Part shown: piece by piece, positions 42,414-54,800 of the stretch | Layout of the letters: every line of letters starts with the position of its first letter | Numbering within the stretch: the stretch's first letter is position 1 | Source of the DNA: Prostheceraeus crozeri | Lineage: Eukaryota; Platyhelminthes; Polycladida; Euryleptidae | DNA: 64,000 bases | Reading direction: 5' to 3' | NCBI GenBank assembly: GCA_907163375.1 | Contig: CAJQUW010004600.1 | Span: 434,001-498,000, forward strand | Notes under the pieces: model-generated | What the model saw: the letters and a program-made list of their open reading frames with translations, nothing else | The model's database searches: none | What the model was told of the DNA's origin: nothing | Made by a program: the position numbers and the translations under genes

Positions 42414-42508
42414 CCGGTGAAAAAAACTGTCGGGATCTGTCGATCAATTGTCGGGCAGCCGGCTTCCCGACAATTGACCGACAGATACCGACAGTTTTTT
42501 TTCACCGG
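42414..42508. repeat. 95-bp near-perfect foldback palindrome
   Basis: CCGGTGAAAAAAACTGTCGG at the left is mirrored by CCGACAGTTTTTTTTCACCGG at the right, and inner arms TCAATTGTCGGG/CCCGACAATTGA also pair. Only a few bases at the centre are unpaired. It sits between the transposase gene and right terminus of the DD41D element. Confidence 0.92.
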
Positions 42509-42569
42509 GACGTGTTTTTATTTTAGTTCTAAATTAATTTTCACCGCTAATTTTGGGACACCCGGTATC

Positions 42570-43605
42570 AGTCTGAAAATGTAGCAGTTGATGATGACTC
42601 AATCTATATGCTTCTTTTACAACCGCTTGCATATTCATTTTCGGTAATAATTAAAAATTACTCATTCGTTCCTATTAAGGAACCGCTAGCAGGATCCCTC
42701 ACTGGATGCTGCGGCGGATCGCGTCAAGCGCTATTACGGTATAGTCTCAAACATCTACCAACTCTGAATTGTGGAAGATTTCTGCTCGAAGGAAAACAGG
42801 CAATTCTGAAGATGCTGTTTTATTATTCTAAAATATATATGATGTTTCATTCATTCATTGTCAATTTAGTTTCATTATGACAATCATTTCCATATCATCA
42901 GCTTTTAGCATTTATGCGGAAATTTTCCAAAAAAATTGATCACCAAAATTATGTGCGAAAACATTTTCAAAAATATTCTTTGTCGAAGCCACTACTGAAC
43001 TGCTTGAATATGTAGAAAACATTACAAGTAGAAGTATCAAACGATTCTTATGAATTAAGACAGACACGAGGCCTTTCGATGGTTGTCATTCAGGCGCAAC
43101 ACGACAATATGAAATGAGGATGACATGGAATGAACTATGGAATGCGTTGAATACATTCAGACTCAGTGATCAATAAGTGAATTAAGTCTACAGATAACAA
43201 CGAGAAGTGTAGGCAACTGCAGAAGAGGCAACAGTGCACGAAAATAGGCACAAAATGAGAATCAAAGAATAACAAGTGATTTCAATAATTAATTGAATAA
43301 ATAAATGAACAAGTTAAAAGATAATTAAGTGAGCACAACGATCAAGTTAAGTGTAAAGTGAACGCAAATATGGACTGCTTAGAGGATTTTGGTGCTTGTC
43401 TTCTTAGGAGAGACATCAAGGATGAAAACTTGTTTTATTCGACATTTTCTTTCGGCTGTCAGGGTCCGGGGCTGGTGCACATTGCTGAAAAACTGGTGTT
43501 GATATAGGTTGAAGTATTTGTTAATAAATTATGAAAACATTCCTGTCTATTACCTATCTTAGTTTACACGCATGATAAGTATGCTTTCTACAATGTATAC
43601 TCTGT
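42570..43605. other. No recognisable gene
   Basis: One 90-codon frame (42,608-42,880 plus) lacks motifs. The remainder is host-like and broken in all frames. Confidence 0.5.
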
Positions 43606-44079
43606 TCACTAGGTGACATGCCACGCTCAATCACGCGTAATTCACGCGTAAACCACGCGTAATTACACATGACCCCAAACATCCGTGGCTATGCGGGACA
43701 TTGCTGCAACATCTGTTACTAAGTTAGTATAGTTGGCAGTCCTGTTATATAGACTTTGCGTCTCATGTGTCTGCATGTATCACAGGCTAAACAATGTGAT
43801 AGGACCTCAATTTCATGCTCAGGGAAGACAGAACATGCCTAGCGGTTCATCCGTGGCTCAAGCGGCAGCGCAGACAACCGTAGACGACGCGCAAACTATA
43901 AACGCTGGCCCGCGCGTATTCATAGACATTGCCCATGTTTTAACAGCATCAGATCAAGTGATTTCTGACTCTTAGTGCAGCGCCTATGTACGCGAGTAGA
44001 AGAATAGAATGCCCTTAACCACGGATGTTTGGGGTGTTCGTAATTACGCGTGAATTACGCGTGGTATGTCATCTAGTGA
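43606..44079. mobile_element. MITE with long inverted ends rich in ACGCGT
   Basis: The left end TCACTAGGTGACATGCCACG matches the reverse complement of the right end (TCACTAGATGACATACCACG). Similarity continues through CACGCGTAATTCACGCGTAA to CCCCAAACATCCGTGG, about 80 bp per arm with gaps. The length is 474 bp. The inner open frame of 80 codons has no recognisable motif. Each arm carries several ACGCGT/ACGCGTAATT units. No clear target duplication was found, so class is undecided. Confidence 0.8.
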
Positions 44080-44662
44080 TATCCTCGTATTTAATAAACT
44101 TTGCATAATCACAATTAATACAATGTACATGTGTCAGTTATACGAACATATACATGTATTCATGTAAACAGAATGTGGGCTTACTTATATTGCTGCATGT
44201 GGGTATTGATACACTAAGGATGGGGATTACTCTACGTATAAATATGGATATCGTGCAAGGTCTAGGGCCTACATTTTGTAGAACAGTTGACATTAATTAT
44301 TTCCAAAAAGCGCTCAAATTCCGTATATGCATATAAACACGCTAAAATAAATTATTGCCATTGAATGACAAAATTAGAATTTGAAATATATATAACGATA
44401 AGTCGAAATCGACTCCCCAGTCATCCTAGGGTAATTTTTCTCAGTCATCCTCGTGTTAAGTCAGCAATACAGCGAAGAGGAAAAACTTCAAGCTTTTTCT
44501 ATGGACGATTTTATTTATTTATTTCACGAAAAGATTTATGTGACATTTATATCTCGGGGCGAGACTTCAAGGGCACAAGAAAAAATGCAGCAAAACAAAT
44601 TCGATCGACGTCACAGGAGAGAGGCAAATGTTAGAAAATGAGAAACAAACAAAAACATATCA
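44080..44662. other. No recognisable gene
   Basis: Short frames without motifs. The last bases are the 3' flank of the following minus-strand LINE. Confidence 0.5.
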
Positions 44663-46500
44663 TCAGTGACTAAAGGCAGTACGCAGGAGCTCGGATTTCA
44701 GGGCCCTCTTGAAGGAAGGGACTGAGGGAGCCGCTTTGACACTATCCGGCAGACTGTTCGACACGCGGGCAGCCGCGATCGGGAAGGCCCTGGCACCGAC
44801 AGTCTTCAGGCGGGAGGTTGGGACAAGCAGCTGGTCACCTGAGGCCGAGCGGAGACTTTTACGGGAAGGGATGGAGGACACACGATGCAAGAGGGACGAC
44901 AAGTATGAAGGGGCTCCCCCCGAAGGCACTTGAACGCGAATACCGCCACGCGGAAGGTGATGCGATGGCGGATCGGGAGCCACTGCAGCGACTGGAGAAG
45001 CGGAGTGATGTGGTCACGGGAGCGGGCACGAAACAAGATCCATGCTCCAACATACATCACGGATTGCATTCTGGAGTGGGAGTTATCAGGGAGGCCATAC
45101 AGCAGACTGCGGCAGTAATCAAGTCTGGAGAGCACTAGGGAGACCACGAGGGTGTTCAGCACAGATCTGGGAAGGAAGCGATGTATGGTTCGGAGCTGAC
45201 GGAGAGTCGAGAAGCACTTGGAGACGATATTCGAAATCTGGGGTTGCATTGATAAGCAGGGGTCGAGAAGCACACCAAGATTGCAGACTACGGTTGATGG
45301 ACTGATCACAGTCTCTTGGTTGATGGCGGTGGGAGTCAGCGGGGCAAGGTGACGACGTCTTTTAGAGGTGAGCCACATGACTTCTGTCTTGCTGATGTTG
45401 AGCAGAAAACGATTACTTGCCAGCCAGCGGTGGACCTCCGCGAGGCAGGCCCTCATCTTGGAGGAGAGATTCAGAGCCTGAGAGGGTGGGCAGGACGCGT
45501 AGATCCTGATGTCGTCAGCATACAGATGGAGGGAGAAGCCATGGGAGGCGATGATGTTGGGAAGGTCTGAGGTGTAAAGCAGGAAAAGGATTGGGCCAAG
45601 GACGGAGCCTTGAGGGACCCCTTGCGACGATGTGGCTGAGGATGAGGTGGAGGACTCACACACCACAGTCTGACTACGGTCGCGCAGAAATGAAGCGAAC
45701 CACGACAGGATATCCCCACTCAGGCCGAAAGTCAACTCAAGGCGACGGAGGAGGATGTCGTGGTGAACGCAATCGAAGGCAGAGGAGAGGTCAAGGAGGG
45801 CGATGAGGCACAAGTCACCGCTGTCGATGGACGACAGAAGATCGGACATCACCTTCAAGAGGGCGGTTTCGGTGGAGTGCAGGGACCGGTGCGCTGACTG
45901 GAGATCGGGAAGGAGGCTGTGGGCGTTTAGGTGACTCAGAAGCTGACGCGCCACCACACGCTCATGGACCTTGGAGAGTGTGCACAGCTTGGAGATAGGG
46001 CGGTAGGAAGAGACGTCAGTGGGGTCAGGGTTGCCTTTCTTCAGGATCGGGCTGATTACTTCTTTCCAGGATGTTGGGAAAGATCCGGATGATAGGGACG
46101 TGTTGAATAGGTGAGCGATGAAGGGGGCCAGGATATCGATATTCAGCTTAAGAAGTTCAGCCGGCAAACAGTCACGAGAGCTGCGTTTGTTCGGGAGGCG
46201 TGAAACAATCTCGACGACGTCAGAGTCAGTGAGCAGCTGAAACTCAGTGAAGGAGCAGGTCGGTGGGGCTTTGGGGAAATCAGGAGGTGGATGGTTCGAT
46301 GTTTTGTCATGAATGACCTTGACCTTCTCGGAGGAGTGCCGCTGGAAGGACTCTGCGCAGATGTTCACGTTGGGATTGCTGTGAGCGCGGCCCATCAGTG
46401 TGTTGATGGAGTTCCACATCAGACGGGGATGCCATTTCTCCGAGTCTGTCAGCAGAGGCGGAGGCTGCTGCAGCAGGATCGGAGATGTTGAAACGCTTGA
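44663..46500 (-). pseudogene. L2-like LINE reverse transcriptase domain
   Basis: RT blocks in order are LPNKRSSRDCLPAELLK, ISPILKKGNPDPTDVSSYRP, IALLDLSSAFDCVHHDIL with the first Asp, SSQGVPQGSVLGPILFLLYT, and LHLYADDIRIYAS with the Asp pair. LPRSVLNTLVVSLVLSRLDY and LQWLPIRHRITFRVAVFAFK follow, an arrangement characteristic of the L2 clade. At about 44,900 the frame shifts; the terminal VGARAFPIAAARVSNSLP and FKRALKSEL blocks are in the frame ending at 44,663. Confidence 0.88.
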
Positions 46501-47710
46501 TGCGTCTTTCAAGGCGCCTGGCATGCCGCTTTAGCGTCTTGCAGTCGTTGTCAAACAAGGGATCTGATACTCGAGGGCGACAGCGCACAGTCTTGTGAGG
46601 GACAACGGAGTCAAGGACACTAGTGACCTCGTCATCGAAGAGATCAGCAAGATGATTGACGTCAACGTCAGAGGGCAGGGAGGAACACAGAGTAGAGGTG
46701 AGGAGAGCAGATTGCAGAGCCTGATTGTCCAGAGATTTCCATGGGCGTGTGGTGATGGTGCAGTATACAGGTGGAGGGCGAGGTAGGGATGTAGACCACT
46801 TAATCAGGCGATGATCTGACAATCCAGGGTCAAGTGCATCGACAGCTGGGGAAGGGAGATCGGTTCTTGACGCGACGATGTCGAAAGTTCGGCCTTTATC
46901 ATGCGTAGGACCTTTCACTCGGCAGTCTAAGCCATAGGCGTGGAAGAGGCTGAGAAGAGACTTTGAGTTGGGGTCGTCAGCCGTCTCTACGTGGATGTTG
47001 AGGTCACCTACTATGAAAAGGGGCTCATTGAAAGTGATGAAGGAGTCTAGCACGTTGGAGAGTTCGGTGAAAAGCTGCGATGTGATGGGGCCAGTACGAT
47101 AGATGGAAATAGCGATGGCAGACGTAGACTTGGATGTGATACGGACGCAAAGAGTTTCGAATGTCACTGGGATGGGAGAGGTAAGTCTGGTGATCTTCGC
47201 AGTACTATGGGTACACGCGACCACAATGCCACCGTGGTTCGTGTGGAGGGAAGCCGCGCGCTTTCTGGGACGTGGGCGGTCAAGCACTGTCAGTCCATCT
47301 GATCGCAGAAGCTGCAGGCTAACAGAATCCGAGTCATGCCAAGTCTCCACAAGGAAGAGAACATGAATGGACTGGCCGCGTAGTAGATCGATTACGTCAT
47401 CCACCTTGCTGGTTAGGGAACGCACATTGAGGAGGCCGAGTGTTAGGGAATGTAGGGTCGGCGTAGAGTGTCGGTCGGTGCGAGACGCAGGCTGCAGGCT
47501 GCGAGGGATGGTGGGCAGGGGAGCGGCGCAGTCGGCGGTCTTGGCAAGGTTCCTGTGAGCGTGAATCGGGCATGCGGACGGATGCGCAGCGGGGCTTATC
47601 AGTAAACGAAGATACCACAGCTTTCGCCTCGTAGTGCGAGAAATGGGGAATGCTGGGGAGCGCAGATAGAGGAGTTGGTCTCGCGTGTAGGACAAAGGCG
47701 CCGAAGCCAT
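46500..47710 (-). pseudogene. L2-like LINE endonuclease domain
   Basis: The frame from 47,710 contains LTLGLLNVRSLTSKVDDV (Asn in the first catalytic block), FLVETWHDSD (Glu/Thr block), LCVRITSKSTSAIAISIYR, LFIVGDLNIHVETADDPNSK (Asp/Asn pair) and DALDPGLSDHRLIKW (terminal SDH). All catalytic residues of the apurinic-type endonuclease are present. After an RRLERRIKRF connector the frame becomes non-homologous near 46,500, indicating a frameshift or small deletion before the RT. An upstream N-terminal portion (about 90 residues) is Pro/Arg-rich. Confidence 0.82.
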
Positions 47711-48012
47711 GTGCAGGGAAGATAAGTGACACAGGATAGCAGTGCGTAGGTGAAAAAACAGTAATTTGAGCAGAGCAGCTCAAAGCTCGAGGAGTAGGGA
47801 TAGGAATGTGCGAGAAAACGAAGAGTAGAGCAGACGAGGAGTCCAACGATGTAAAAAATATGGTGATGGAAGAACGCTGAGATGAGTGACGACAATGAAA
47901 AGTTTCGCTGAAAACGCCAGCACGAGACGTACAACCGCCTCCTGTGGACGCTAGTGAACGACGTCAGCGTTATAAAAATTAAAAGTGCGTAAAGCGTTAA
48001 TAGGCCTTCCAT

Positions 48013-48895
48013 GTTTGATCTTACAGAATTCTATGAATGAAAAAGTCTACGTAAATTATGTATTTTGAGAATGTAATTATGTGGGCCTATGTATTTTGTA
48101 AAGCTACAACTCAGCTTATGTGAATAGTATAATGAAATAAACGGCATAATTGATATTCATTCTAATGCACTAGTAAGTAATACTCGAATAGTTGTCATTC
48201 GAGTAATGCCGAACACTATTCTACAATAGACTTACATTACAATCGTTTGCTAATCTCTTCTTGGCTTCCTCAGATCTCTTTCGTAATCAGAAACCCTTAG
48301 CTTTTATAGAAGTTGAGGCCTCACTTTCAAGTTATGTAGAAGGATGACTCAGAAAGATGTAATTCCTAGAAAACCGACTAAGCAGTCCTGCTTAATAAAA
48401 GTAAAAGTAACATTTACAGTACCGGCATAGATCACCTAACGGATTTATTGCATTGCATGTAGAAGACATTCAAACAAATCCTCAGATATAAATATATCAT
48501 AAACTCAGTTCGATATTACTCTATTTTTTCGTTATTGATGAATACAAAATTGCTTATTAACTAAAATTGTCTAAACTAACGGCGGTGACACATTAAACCG
48601 CATGAGCTTTCGGTGTAGGGGTCTGTGAATGTACATATGCGTGTAGCCTCATGCTTTCAAGTTACTTTGTTGATTGAACACTATTTTGTCAATTGAGAAA
48701 CTTAAGAACACTTAAGACTCATAGAATATGCCGCATTTTTCATTACCAAAATGAGGAAGCTAGCTATCCTATGTTTATTCAAAATTAATTCCTTATTTCT
48801 GAAAACGTCTGAGCAAAGAAGAAACCATTTCATCAGAAATGCTTCTAGTTCGAAGTCAAAACTAGAAAACAATTGCTGTAGGGCTGCACTTCTGC
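48013..48895. other. No recognisable gene
   Basis: AT-rich host-like sequence; short frames only. Confidence 0.5.
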
Positions 48896-49243
48896 TCAAG
48901 GGCACGTTTGCCCCCTTTGCCCCTCCTCAATCAGGGCAAGGGGCAATGAACCCTCTCGCCACCCTGTTCCAGCATCGCTGGAAATGGTATACAATTTCAA
49001 CTGTTCTACCATCGCATAAACTACACAATCTGTCGTCATATAGCTCATGCCGTAACATCCAGTTTTAACTGCTAGGTCATGATTCCCACATCGCAATTTC
49101 AACAAAGGTGCTATAATATATTGTTTTGGATTAAGAGTTAAATAGCTTTTCATGCTGCAATCGAATTGACTTAACTCCAAGAAGTCTATTCCGGTTCTAC
49201 TTCTCTTGGCATCATTTATCCAAATGGCTCTGAAATGCTCCAC
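48896..49243 (-). pseudogene. LINE fragment, C-terminal zinc-like tail
   Basis: On the minus strand the frame has LNPKQYIIAPLLKLRCGNHD, LAVKTGCYGMSYMTTDCVVY and MVEQLKLYTI. A (K)LR.GNH.L.(V/I)E.GR motif followed by Cys residues is characteristic of the tail after the RT in Jockey/RTE-type LINEs. Part of the Cys pattern is lost. It is a short 3' relic with no RT core nearby. Confidence 0.55.
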
Positions 49244-49830
49244 TAGTCAGGTTTTTATTATAGCTTTACATTTGCGCTTATTTATGTGTAACCTGTTTCG
49301 ATCTAACCAAAGAAGTGATAAATTAATTTGCTTTAAAATATATTTTATTCTACAACACCATGTATATGTAATTGCTATTGTCTAAATTATTTGTAATATG
49401 ATCATAGCATCTTTTCATGATGCTACCACTTTAATTAAGGATAATTTTAATTCATAAGTTGATTGCAGTTTTTTCAAAATGATATTCAAGAGAAATTGTC
49501 CAAAAAAGAGAAATATAAAATGCAGAGAGAAGCTTTCGTTCGTGGGAATCGCTTGTATAGATTGTCCAATAATCCTGCGCAGTAATTGTTGGCCATGCAG
49601 CATATTGACTTCCGGTCATTATCCGTCAGTTCACCTAGAATCGCATTATACATGCATTTCTCCCAGTTTTGTTCCAGTTTGCCGATTATTCCCTTGACGG
49701 ACCGGACCGCAGAGTTTCAACTTCTTCTTTTGTATAGAAGAGCAAATCTGTGCGAAATTTATCTGACGTTTCTGGAAAGTCAGCGACAATTCCTTCGGTC
49801 GTGGCAAGGCAACATGAAGAAGATACATGA
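49244..49830. other. No recognisable gene (5' flank of Penelope element)
   Basis: Small frames on both strands without motifs. Some of the sequence just before 49,973 may be the degraded N-terminal part of the Penelope protein. Confidence 0.4.
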
Positions 49831-49972
49831 CAAATATAAAAGTTTTTTTTGAAGAATTCTCGCCCTTCCGATACTTCTAGATAAAAAAACAAAGCGATGT
49901 TCATACTGTGCGCATATTGTCAATATGCGATTGTAGATATCATCAAAAGATGTAAGTATCAATGATTACAAA

Positions 49973-51182
49973 ATGTTGTCTTCTGATATCAAATCCTTAT
50001 TCACTCAAGTGCCGGTAAGTGAAGCTGTTGAGATAATTATAGATACTTTTATTGAGCAGAAAATTCCATGTACACTTCCCCTTCAGACTTTAAAAAGTCT
50101 TTTATTGTTTTGTACTCAGAATGTGCAGTTTCTATGTAATGGTGTGTTCTACCGTCAGTTTAATGGAGTGGCGATGGGTAGTTGTCTCGGCCCTGTCTTT
50201 GCTCAAATATATTTTGTAAAGTCAATTGAACAAGTTATTTGTAGTCAGTGTGTTTCGCATCAACGCTACGTTGATGACATTTTTCTAATTGTGAGGAATA
50301 TTGTAGACGTTAAAGAGTTGCCATGCCTTTTTAACGGTGTTTACAGCAATATGGAGAAAAATGATTATTTGTCCTTTGTTGACGTGTTGCTAATGAGACG
50401 TCCTGATGGGAGTTTATGTCGCATTGTCTATCGCAAACCTACCTGGACAGGACTCTATACGAACTACCGCAGTTTTCTACCACATTTGTACAAGATAAAC
50501 TTTTTCGCACTCTTGCTTTTAGAGCGACACGTATTTGTAGTACTGAGGTCCTGTCCCAAGAGTTTGATTTTATAAGATCTGCTCTATGTAAGAATGGTTT
50601 TCCTAAATCACTTGTTAATCGGTCCTTACAGTCACCCACTCCACTTGACATAAGTTTTGGCCCTGAAAAGAAGCGTCTGTTTCTAAAGCTTCCTTTCATT
50701 GGCGATGGGGCGTCACGCATTTATAGTAAATGTTTTCGCAACGCCCTTCGTGTTTCAACAGTGCTCAATTGACCGTGGTTTATTCCACTCGCTGTGTCCT
50801 GGTGCCCTCTCCGAAGGATCACCTTGGAGTTCTCTCATTACACAGTATAGTGTGCAAGTACATTTGTGGCTGCGGAAACAGCTACATTGGAAGAACTTCG
50901 AGGCGACTTGAAGAGAGGATATCGGAGCATGCGCCCCGTTGGTTAAGCACTAAGAGTAAGAGCCCGCTCCGATCTAACTGTGTCCTTAGCACTGTTGTGA
51001 CGCGTCATCTACAATCTTGCCCGACTGACCCCTTTGTAGCCACTCGGTGTTTCTCTGTTGTGAACAGATCTGACAGCTCTTCTAGATTGAAAGCCCTGCA
51101 GGCTATTCGCATAAAAACTTTCAAGCCAGATCTCCATGCCAAGAAAGAGCATGTTATGACATTGCAACTGCCCTGGTTTTAG
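49973..51182 (+). pseudogene. Penelope-like element, reverse transcriptase and GIY-YIG endonuclease
   Basis: The RT begins with MLSSDIKSLFTQVPVSEAVE (first Asp), then NGVFYRQFNGVAMGSCLGP and QRYVDDIFLIVRN with the catalytic Asp pair. It continues with FVDVLLMRRPDGSLCRIVYRK and a GLYTNYRSFLP block. The frame shifts near 50,480 and again near 50,740. The final frame (to 51,182) has the connector and the endonuclease: CKYICGCGNSYIGRTSRRLE then ERISEHAPRW, with a terminal KTFKPDLHAKKEH. The YIG and the Arg/Glu-His motifs are intact. Upstream RT fingers are degraded. It is a longer copy of the same class as the fragment at 409-720 but from a different family. Confidence 0.88.
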
Positions 51183-51590
51183 CTTCTTTCTCTGCTCTTA
51201 TTGGCAGTCACTTTGTTAGTTGATAGATTCGTTCATTTTACGAGTAATTGATCATTCCAGCGTACACGCTTGATGAGAGATGGTGAAAGGTACCTCGCGT
51301 TGACAATGTACGCCAAGTATATGAACATCGCTTTGTTTTTTATGTACAAAATAAGTCTTGTTGCGATACCGTTTCAGTAGTCCAGTTGCAGTGTGTTCGT
51401 TAACTTATCCATCAAAGAACTGCACCGTAGCTCAGACTGCTGAAATTTCGTGCATCCTGGGGTTGACGGCTGCTTCGTGTGACAACCAGCGAGTCACACA
51501 AGCGCGCTGTAGCTTCAGACCATCAGAATCATAAGCACATTGAAGTTCATGAAGTTTTCTACATCTCCTTGGAGATAGTGCAAAAAATCT
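51183..51590 (+). other. 3' flank of Penelope-like element, no gene
   Basis: Contains no open frame with motifs. A GTAGCTCAGACTGCTGAAAT stretch looks superficially tRNA-like but has no clover-leaf. Confidence 0.5.
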
Positions 51591-51671
51591 CCAGACATGC
51601 AGCAACGTCTTCTCAAACTGCTGGAGGAAGATAAGCTAGTAATAATAAAACGGCGAACACTCGACCGGCGC

Positions 51672-51836
51672 GCCCCCCCCCCTCTGGAACGACAGAGTGT
51701 CGTGGTCGGCCGCCGTGGTGCTTCGAGTCTGACTCCCCCCCCTCTGGAACGACAGAGTGTCGTGGTGTACCGGCCAAGTGGGTCCGAAAGGTTCGCTGAC
51801 GTACCCCCCCCTCTCTGAAACGACAGAGTGTCGTGC
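51672..51836 (+). repeat. Three copies of a C-tract plus CGACAGAGTGTCG hairpin unit
   Basis: The hairpin CGACAGAGTGTCG occurs at 51,690, 51,750 and 51,821. Each is preceded by CCCCCCCCTCTGGAA or a close variant and followed by TGG or TGCTGG. The C-tract and CGACAGAGT elements reappear in the main array that starts about 60 bp later, so this is a compressed or divergent leader of that array. Confidence 0.9.
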
Positions 51837-51889
51837 TGGACTTGGGCGACCGCCAGGTTTTGACTTGAGGCTATAGTGTGTGTTGTTTT

Positions 51890-54800
51890 TCGTGCAATCT
51901 GATGAATGTTGGGTTGAAAATGGGCTGTTTCGAGTGGAAGCAGTGCTCGGATGGGAAAACGGAGGCCAGATTCGGATTCAGCGTGAAATTCTGCATCGGT
52001 ATGGTGAATTTGAAAGCAATCGGAGAGAAAACTTTTCGCTGACCTCCCCCCTCGGGAGAGCTAGCTTCGATCTTGGCTTCTAGTGGACGGATTTAGTCGT
52101 GCAATAGCTCGTTTGAAAGCTAAGAGTGAGACAAATTCACTGAAAGAATCGGCTTGTTCATATCTGTCTTCGTTCAGATGTGAGACGCCAGTTAGATTTT
52201 GGGAGATTGGCGAAAAACGACAGAGTTAGAATTTTGGACGTTTTGGGCTGTAGCGCCAAAACGAAGCATCGGATGGGAAAACGGATTTCAGATTTGGAAT
52301 CAGCATGAAATTCTCTATCAACATGGTGAGTTTCAAGTCAATCGGAGAGAAAAAGTTTCGCTGACGTCCCCCCCTCGGCACCGACCTTCCAACTTTGCTT
52401 CTAGTGGACGGATTTTGTCGTGCAATAGCTCGTTTGAAAGCTAAGAGTGAGACAAATTCACTGAAAGAATCGGCTTGTTCATATCTGTCTTCCTTTAGAT
52501 GTGATACACCATTTAAGATTTGGGAGATTGGCGAAAAAACGACAGAGTTAGAATTTTGGTCGTTTTGGGCTGTACCGCCAAAACGAACCATCGGATAGGA
52601 AAACGGAGGCCAGATTCGGATTCAGCGTGAAATTCTGCATCGGTATGTTGAATTTGAAAGCAATCGGAGAGAAAAATTTTCGCTGACCTCCCCCCTCGGG
52701 AGAGCTAGCTTCGATCTTGGCTTCTAGTGGACGGATTTTTAGTCGTGCAATAGCTCGTTTGAAAGCTAAGAATAAGACAAATTCACTGAAAGAATCAGCT
52801 TGTTCATATCTGTCTTCGTTTAGATGTGAGACACCATTTAAGATTTGGGAGATTGGCGAAAAAACGACAGAGTTAGAATTTTGGACGTTTTGGGCTGTAG
52901 CGCCAAAACGAAGCATCGGAGAGCAAAACGGATTTCAGATTTGGAATCAGCATGAAATTCTCTATCAACATGGTAAGTTTCAAGTCAATCGGAGAGAAAA
53001 ATTTTCAACATTTTTCGAAAAAACGACAGAGTTAGAATTTTGGTCGTTTTGGGCTGTAGCACCAAAACGAAGCATCGGATGGGAAAACGGAGGCCAGATT
53101 CGGACTCAGCGTGAAATTCTGCATCGGTATGGTGAATTTGAAAGCAATCGGAGAGAAAAAGTTTCGCTGACGTCCCCCCCTCGGCACCGACCTTCCAACT
53201 TTGCTTCTAGTGGACGGATTTTGTCGTGCAATAGCTCTTTTTGAAAGCTAAGAATGAGACAAATTCACTGAAAGAATCGGCTTGTTCATATCTGTCTTCG
53301 TTTAGATGTGAGACGCCAGTTAGATTTTGGGAGATTGGCGAAAAACGACAGAGTTAGAATTTTGGACGTTTTGGGCTGTAGCGCCAAAACGAAGCATCGG
53401 ATGGGAAAACGGATTTCAGATTTGGAATCAGCATGAAATTCTCTATCAACATGGTGAGTTTCAAGTCAATCGGAGAGAAAAAGTTTCGCTGACATCCCCC
53501 CCTCGGCACCGACCTTCCAACTTTGCTTCTAGTGGACGGATTTTGTCGTGCAATAGCTCGTTTGAAAGCTAAGAGTGAGACAAATTCACTGAAAGAATCG
53601 GCTTGTTCATATCTGTCTTCGTTTAGATGTGAGACACCATTTAAGATTTGGGAGATTGCCGAAAAAACGACAGAGTTAGAATTTTGGTCGTTTTGGGCTG
53701 TACCGCCAAAACGAACCATCGGATAGGAAAACGGAGGCCAGATTCGGATTCAGCGTGAAATTCTGCATCGGTATGGTGAGTTTCAAGTCAATCGGAGAGA
53801 AAAAGTTTCGCTGACGCCCCCCCCCCCTCGGCACCGACCTTCCAACTTTGCTTCTAGTGGACGGATTTTGTCGTGCAATAGCTCGTTTGAAAGCTAAGAG
53901 TGAGACAAATTCACTGAAAGAATCAGCTTGTTCATATCTGTCTTCGTTTAGATGTGAGACACCATTTAAGATTTGGGAGATTGGCGAAAAAACGACAGAG
54001 TTAGAATTTTTGGTCGTTTTGGGCTGTAGCGCCAAAACGAAGCATCGGATAGGAAAACGGAGGCCAGATTCGGATTCAGCGTGAAATTCTTTATCCGTAT
54101 GGTGAGTTTCAAGTCAATCGGAGAGAAAAAGTTTCGCTGACGTCCCCCCTCGGCACCGACCTTCCAACTTTGCTTCTAGTGGACGGATTTTGTCGTGCAA
54201 TAGCTCGTTTGAAAGCTAAGAGTGAGACAAATTCACTGACAGAAGCGGCTTGTTCATATCTGTCTTCGTTTAGATGTGAGACACCATTTAAGATTTGGGA
54301 GATTGGCGAAAAAACGACAGAGTTAGAATTTTGGACGTTTTGGGCTGTAGCTTCAAAACGAAGCATCGGATGGGAAAACGGATTTCAGATTTGGAATCAG
54401 CATGAAATTCTCTATCAACATGGTGAGTTTCAAGTCAATCGGAGAGAAAAAATTTTCAACATTTTTCAAAAAAACGACAGAGTTAGAATTTTGGTCGTTT
54501 TGGGCTGTAGCGCCAAAACGAACCATCGGATAGGAAAACGGATTTCAGATTTGGATTCAGCGTGAAATTCTGCATCGGTATGGTGAGTTTCAAGTCAATC
54601 GGAGAGAAAATGTTTCGCTGACGTCCCCCCCTCGGCACCGACCTTCCAACTTTGCTTCTAGTGGACGGATTTTGTCGTGCAATAGCTCGTTTGAAAGCTA
54701 AGAATGAGACAAATTCACTGAAAGAATCAGCTTGTTCATATCTGTCTTCGTTTAGATGTGAGACACCATTTAAGATTTGGGAGATTGCCGAAAAAACGAC

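Larger units (their letters stand above)
41083..42566 (-). mobile_element. IS630/Tc1/mariner element, DD41D type
   Basis: Inverted ends share CCAAAATTAGCGGTGAAA (about 41,092-41,109, and in reverse complement at about 42,538-42,555). The right outer end reads GGGACACCCGG next to TA; the left outer end is diverged. It contains a transposase in two adjacent frames and a 95-bp foldback between the gene and the right terminus. Confidence 0.8.
44663..48012 (-). mobile_element. L2-like LINE, nearly full length
   Basis: On the minus strand a 5' region of about 300 bp precedes the protein. It is GC-rich compared with the flanks and the rest of the window. The endonuclease and reverse transcriptase domains are in order, with a frame change between them and another near the C-terminus. 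The protein ends at 44,663 with a PSFKRALKSELLR motif. Confidence 0.85.

Noticed and set aside
46307-46500. Extension of the L2 endonuclease frame toward 46,307
   Set aside because: It is a shadow of the RT frame after a frameshift; the residues do not match either domain.
51420-51490. tRNA-like text GTAGCTCAGACTGCTGAAAT
   Set aside because: Lacks the TTCGANNC arm, an acceptor stem and an anticodon stem in the right positions.
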